NCBI GenBank assembly: GCA_001510575.1
Contig: LNGK01000019.1
Span: 25,295 to 89,294 of the forward strand
From: Knoxdaviesia capensis
Lineage: Eukaryota > Ascomycota > Sordariomycetes > Microascales > Gondwanamycetaceae
Direction of reading: 5' to 3'
DNA length: 64,000 nucleotides
Shown: piece by piece, positions 61,700 through 64,000 of the stretch
Numbering within the stretch: position 1 is the first letter of the stretch
Layout: each line of letters opens with the position of its first letter
Translations under genes and position numbers: made by a program
Notes under the pieces: model-generated
The model's input: the letters and a program-made list of their open reading frames with translations, nothing else
What the model was told of the DNA's origin: nothing
Databases searched by the model: none

Positions 61700-63912
61700 A
61701 GATAGTTACCTTACCCTATACTATTTCTTTCCTTTTTTATTTTTTATTTATTATTTTACTTTTCTTTTATAATATTCGTTCTATAGTTATCCCCTATTTA
61801 TATCTTAATTCTATTTATATCCTAATTTCCTTTATTCTATTTTTATTTTCGGTTACGCCTTACTATTAAGCTATACTATTTTCCCTTTTTAGAATTTTTC
61901 TTTTATTATTCTTTTTTTATTTTACCGCTATTACCGCTAATATTCCGCCTTTTATATACTTTTTCCGATTTTTTCCTACGTATTTCCTTATATTTAACCT
62001 ATTTTCCTATATTAATAATTAATAGAACGCTCTAGACTTACCGCTACGCCTATATACTATTTTTTTCTTTCTTCCCTTCTTTATTCCTAATTCCCGCGCT
62101 TTACGCTAGCTACCTATATTTACGCGGCTAACTATCGCCTTTTCCTATATTCGTATAACGAAGGGAGGGGAAGGAGGTACTAATTATACTATCTAATATC
62201 GAATAGTATAAATACCGCTATAATACGATATTCTAAATACTATAACTAACCTAAACGTCCTTTATCTGGCTATCCCTTCCGTCCCCTAGGACCCGCTTTT
62301 CTTAGTAATTACTTAGTTTAATAGCTATTAGGACTATATTAGCTAATAGAAGGACTACTATAGTACGATAAACGCCGTAATAACCTTACCTTTTACGATA
62401 AAAAGCTAAATTCTTTCTTATTTATAATAAATAAAGAAACGAATAGTTATATAACTAATAAAGAAGTATAAGAAACTAGCGATCTCTAGCTATAAACGAT
62501 TTAAAATTAGATAGTTCTTTATCTCTCTTATTACTACTATCTCTTTCCTATCTATCCTTTTTATTACTAGTACTATTAATAGCTATTCTACTTACTAAGC
62601 TTACTATTTATATTATAAATAATAATAATATCTCTTAATAGCCTATTAATAATAATAATAATAACGCTAATAATATTCTATTACCTACTATAGCCGCTAT
62701 TCCCCTTACCGCTACTCCCGCTATAAATATACCGCGCGTTACTACTATAGTTAGAGCCGTTAAGCCGATTCCATATACCTAATACGTACTAAGACGTATC
62801 GAATACCTAAGTATTCTCTACTATTAGTACGTTATTAATAACGTTATATAAAATACTTATACCGAATACTATAATTATTAAGCTAATTACTAGGTACCTA
62901 GTAATATATTAGCTAAAATAGATACCTTTATAGATACCGATAAGAACTAGATTAATACGTTAAGTACGTAAACCCGAGCGCTACGGGATATCGCCGTAGC
63001 TAAATATATATTCGTCTATAATAAAGACTTTATAGCCGTTAATCGGAAGTTAAATAGCGTAGAATTTAATAACGCGAGCCGTTTTATTAATATAGTAGCT
63101 ATCTAATATACCTTCGAGGGATACCTCGTACCTATTTAACTAACTATTATATACCTACGGCGTGCGGCTTTAGCGCTAGCCCCGACCTCGGTATACTTAT
63201 TACCTCTCTTTTCGGTTACTGAGGCTACTGAAATTAATACTATTAAGGGAGGACCCCCGCCGGTACCTACTCCGCTAGTAGTAGTACCCGTTATACTAGC
63301 CGTTATAGTACTAATACTAGCTAGTAGAGCCGCCGTTATATTAGTAATACTAGTATTTACGCTAATAGCTATATTAATAGTAGCTACCGCTATCGTAATA
63401 GTACCCCCTTTTCCTAACGCCCCGGTCCCCGCTACCTTTATAGCCTAATTCCTAGGCGTAACGCCCGCCTTTATTAACTAATAATAGGTAGACGAGTTAC
63501 GTAATCGCTACCTATATAGTATAATATAGGCCGTTACTATCTAACTAGGCGTCGTAGTATTCTTAATCCCTCCTAATATTATCTAATACTAAGGTATTTA
63601 CGTCGTTAGACGGATAAAACGGTACTTATAGCTACCCGAAACGCTATAAATAGGAAGTTCCCCTTTATTATAATTAGATACCTATTTCCCTATTAATTAC
63701 TATTATTATTCCTATCTAACTACTATTTAGACTCGCTTTATATTATATTTCTTTCTATACGCTTAGAAAAGTCGAAAAGGATAAAAAAAGAGGACCCCTA
63801 GAAAAATATAAAAATAATTAAAAACCGCTCGTAGTATAAGTATAAAATTATATAAAGGGAAGTCCTTTTAATATCCTTTACTAGTTAAAGGTAGATCGCG
63901 GACGATCTAGTT
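61700..63912. other. Unassigned 2.2 kb between integrase and 3' LTR
   Basis: Begins with a pyrimidine-rich part (61720-62110). It then has a more balanced, GC-containing part (62160-63500) that looks formerly coding but matches nothing I recognise. A few CA/TG dinucleotides survive here (62266, 62772, 63157, 63219, 63228). It could be an extra open frame of the element, a nested second repeat, or a long 3' untranslated region. Confidence 0.45.
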
Positions 63913-63923
63913 AAAAAAGGGGA
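63913..63923 (+). other. Polypurine tract before the 3' LTR
   Basis: AAAAAAGGGGA, ending three bases before the alignable LTR start at 63927. A PPT at this place primes plus-strand DNA synthesis in LTR retrotransposons and confirms the plus orientation of the element. Confidence 0.75.
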
Positions 63924-63926
63924 TCT

Positions 63927-64000
63927 TATAGATCCCTAATAGGTTAGAGTATATTATAATTACGTATAAACGTATACTAATATACGTAGATACTACCTAG
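63927..64000 (+). repeat. Start of the 3' LTR, truncated by window end
   Basis: Direct repeat of 54387-54460 with a single TG/TA difference. The rest of the LTR and the target-site duplication are beyond the window. Confidence 0.85.

Larger units (their letters stand above)
54387..64000 (+). mobile_element. RIP-inactivated Ty3/gypsy LTR retrotransposon, 3' LTR cut by window edge
   Basis: Two direct copies of the LTR start lie 9,540 bp apart (54387 and 63927). A polypurine tract sits just before the second. Between them, in a single plus-strand frame, are remnants in the order protease, reverse transcriptase, RNase H, integrase; RT before integrase defines Ty3/gypsy (Metaviridae). The motifs stay in the same frame across 57953-60773, so indels are absent over at least 2.8 kb; damage is by stop codons and substitutions. 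CpA and TpG are almost absent while CpG is common, as expected from RIP. No chromodomain was recognised after the integrase. Leader 54780-55850 is pyrimidine-rich; gag should lie from about 55,900. LTR length and target-site duplication cannot be determined because the 3' LTR leaves the window. Confidence 0.88.

Noticed and set aside
1..64000. CRISPR arrays, operons, bacterial insertion sequences
   Set aside because: The genes are intron-bearing fungal nuclear genes; no spaced direct-repeat arrays or bacterial-type elements were seen.

Overview
The window looks like nuclear DNA of a filamentous ascomycete, most probably Eurotiales (Aspergillus/Penicillium type). The evidence is short GT-AG introns (64-99 nt in most genes), CT-rich leaders, no operons, and clear orthologues of PalF, Cdc6, HxB, Mpo1, Rpb7, Ugp1, HosA and an ING protein. 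The genus is not resolved. Gene models were spliced by eye from reading frame, GT-AG borders and protein-family continuity.

Layout. 1-5 kb: the 5' part of palF (pH-signalling arrestin, minus, cut by the window edge) and cdc6 (minus). cdc6 shares an 857-bp divergent promoter with hxB (molybdenum cofactor sulfurase, plus). 8.5-12 kb: no recognisable gene. 12-17.7 kb: an Mpo1/DUF962 gene (minus), rpb7 (plus) and a cysteine-rich single-pass membrane protein (minus). 17.7-26.9 kb: a 9.2-kb gene desert ending at a Myb/SANT-like regulator (plus). 31-37.6 kb: a GH7 cellobiohydrolase without a CBM (minus), a tandem FolB-domain protein (plus) and a GlcNAc-induced-protein-1-like gene (minus). 37.6-44.4 kb: a second desert with simple repeats and many copies of a TACTGTACAGTA-type palindromic word. 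44.4-53.2 kb: ugp1 (plus, unusually long first intron), an ING/PHD gene (minus) and the class I histone deacetylase hosA (plus), the last two divergently arranged.

From about 53.7 kb to the end the composition changes abruptly. The DNA is AT-rich, stop-codon-riddled and almost completely lacks CpA and TpG while keeping CpG. This is the signature of repeat-induced point mutation (RIP) taken nearly to saturation. A Ty3/gypsy-type LTR retrotransposon can still be read inside it: matching LTR starts at 54387 and 63927, a polypurine tract just before the second, and protease, reverse transcriptase, RNase H and integrase in one uninterrupted frame in which the stops are explained by C-to-T/G-to-A changes at CpA/TpG.

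The genes are mostly unlinked housekeeping functions: replication licensing, transcription, Moco enzymes, nucleotide-sugar supply and chromatin acetylation. I found no biosynthetic cluster, CRISPR array or tRNA/rRNA gene. The observations most worth a second look are the saturated RIP block, the palindromic words in the deserts, the alternative 5' end of ugp1, the His-to-Asn change in the Mpo1-like protein and the cysteine-rich membrane protein.
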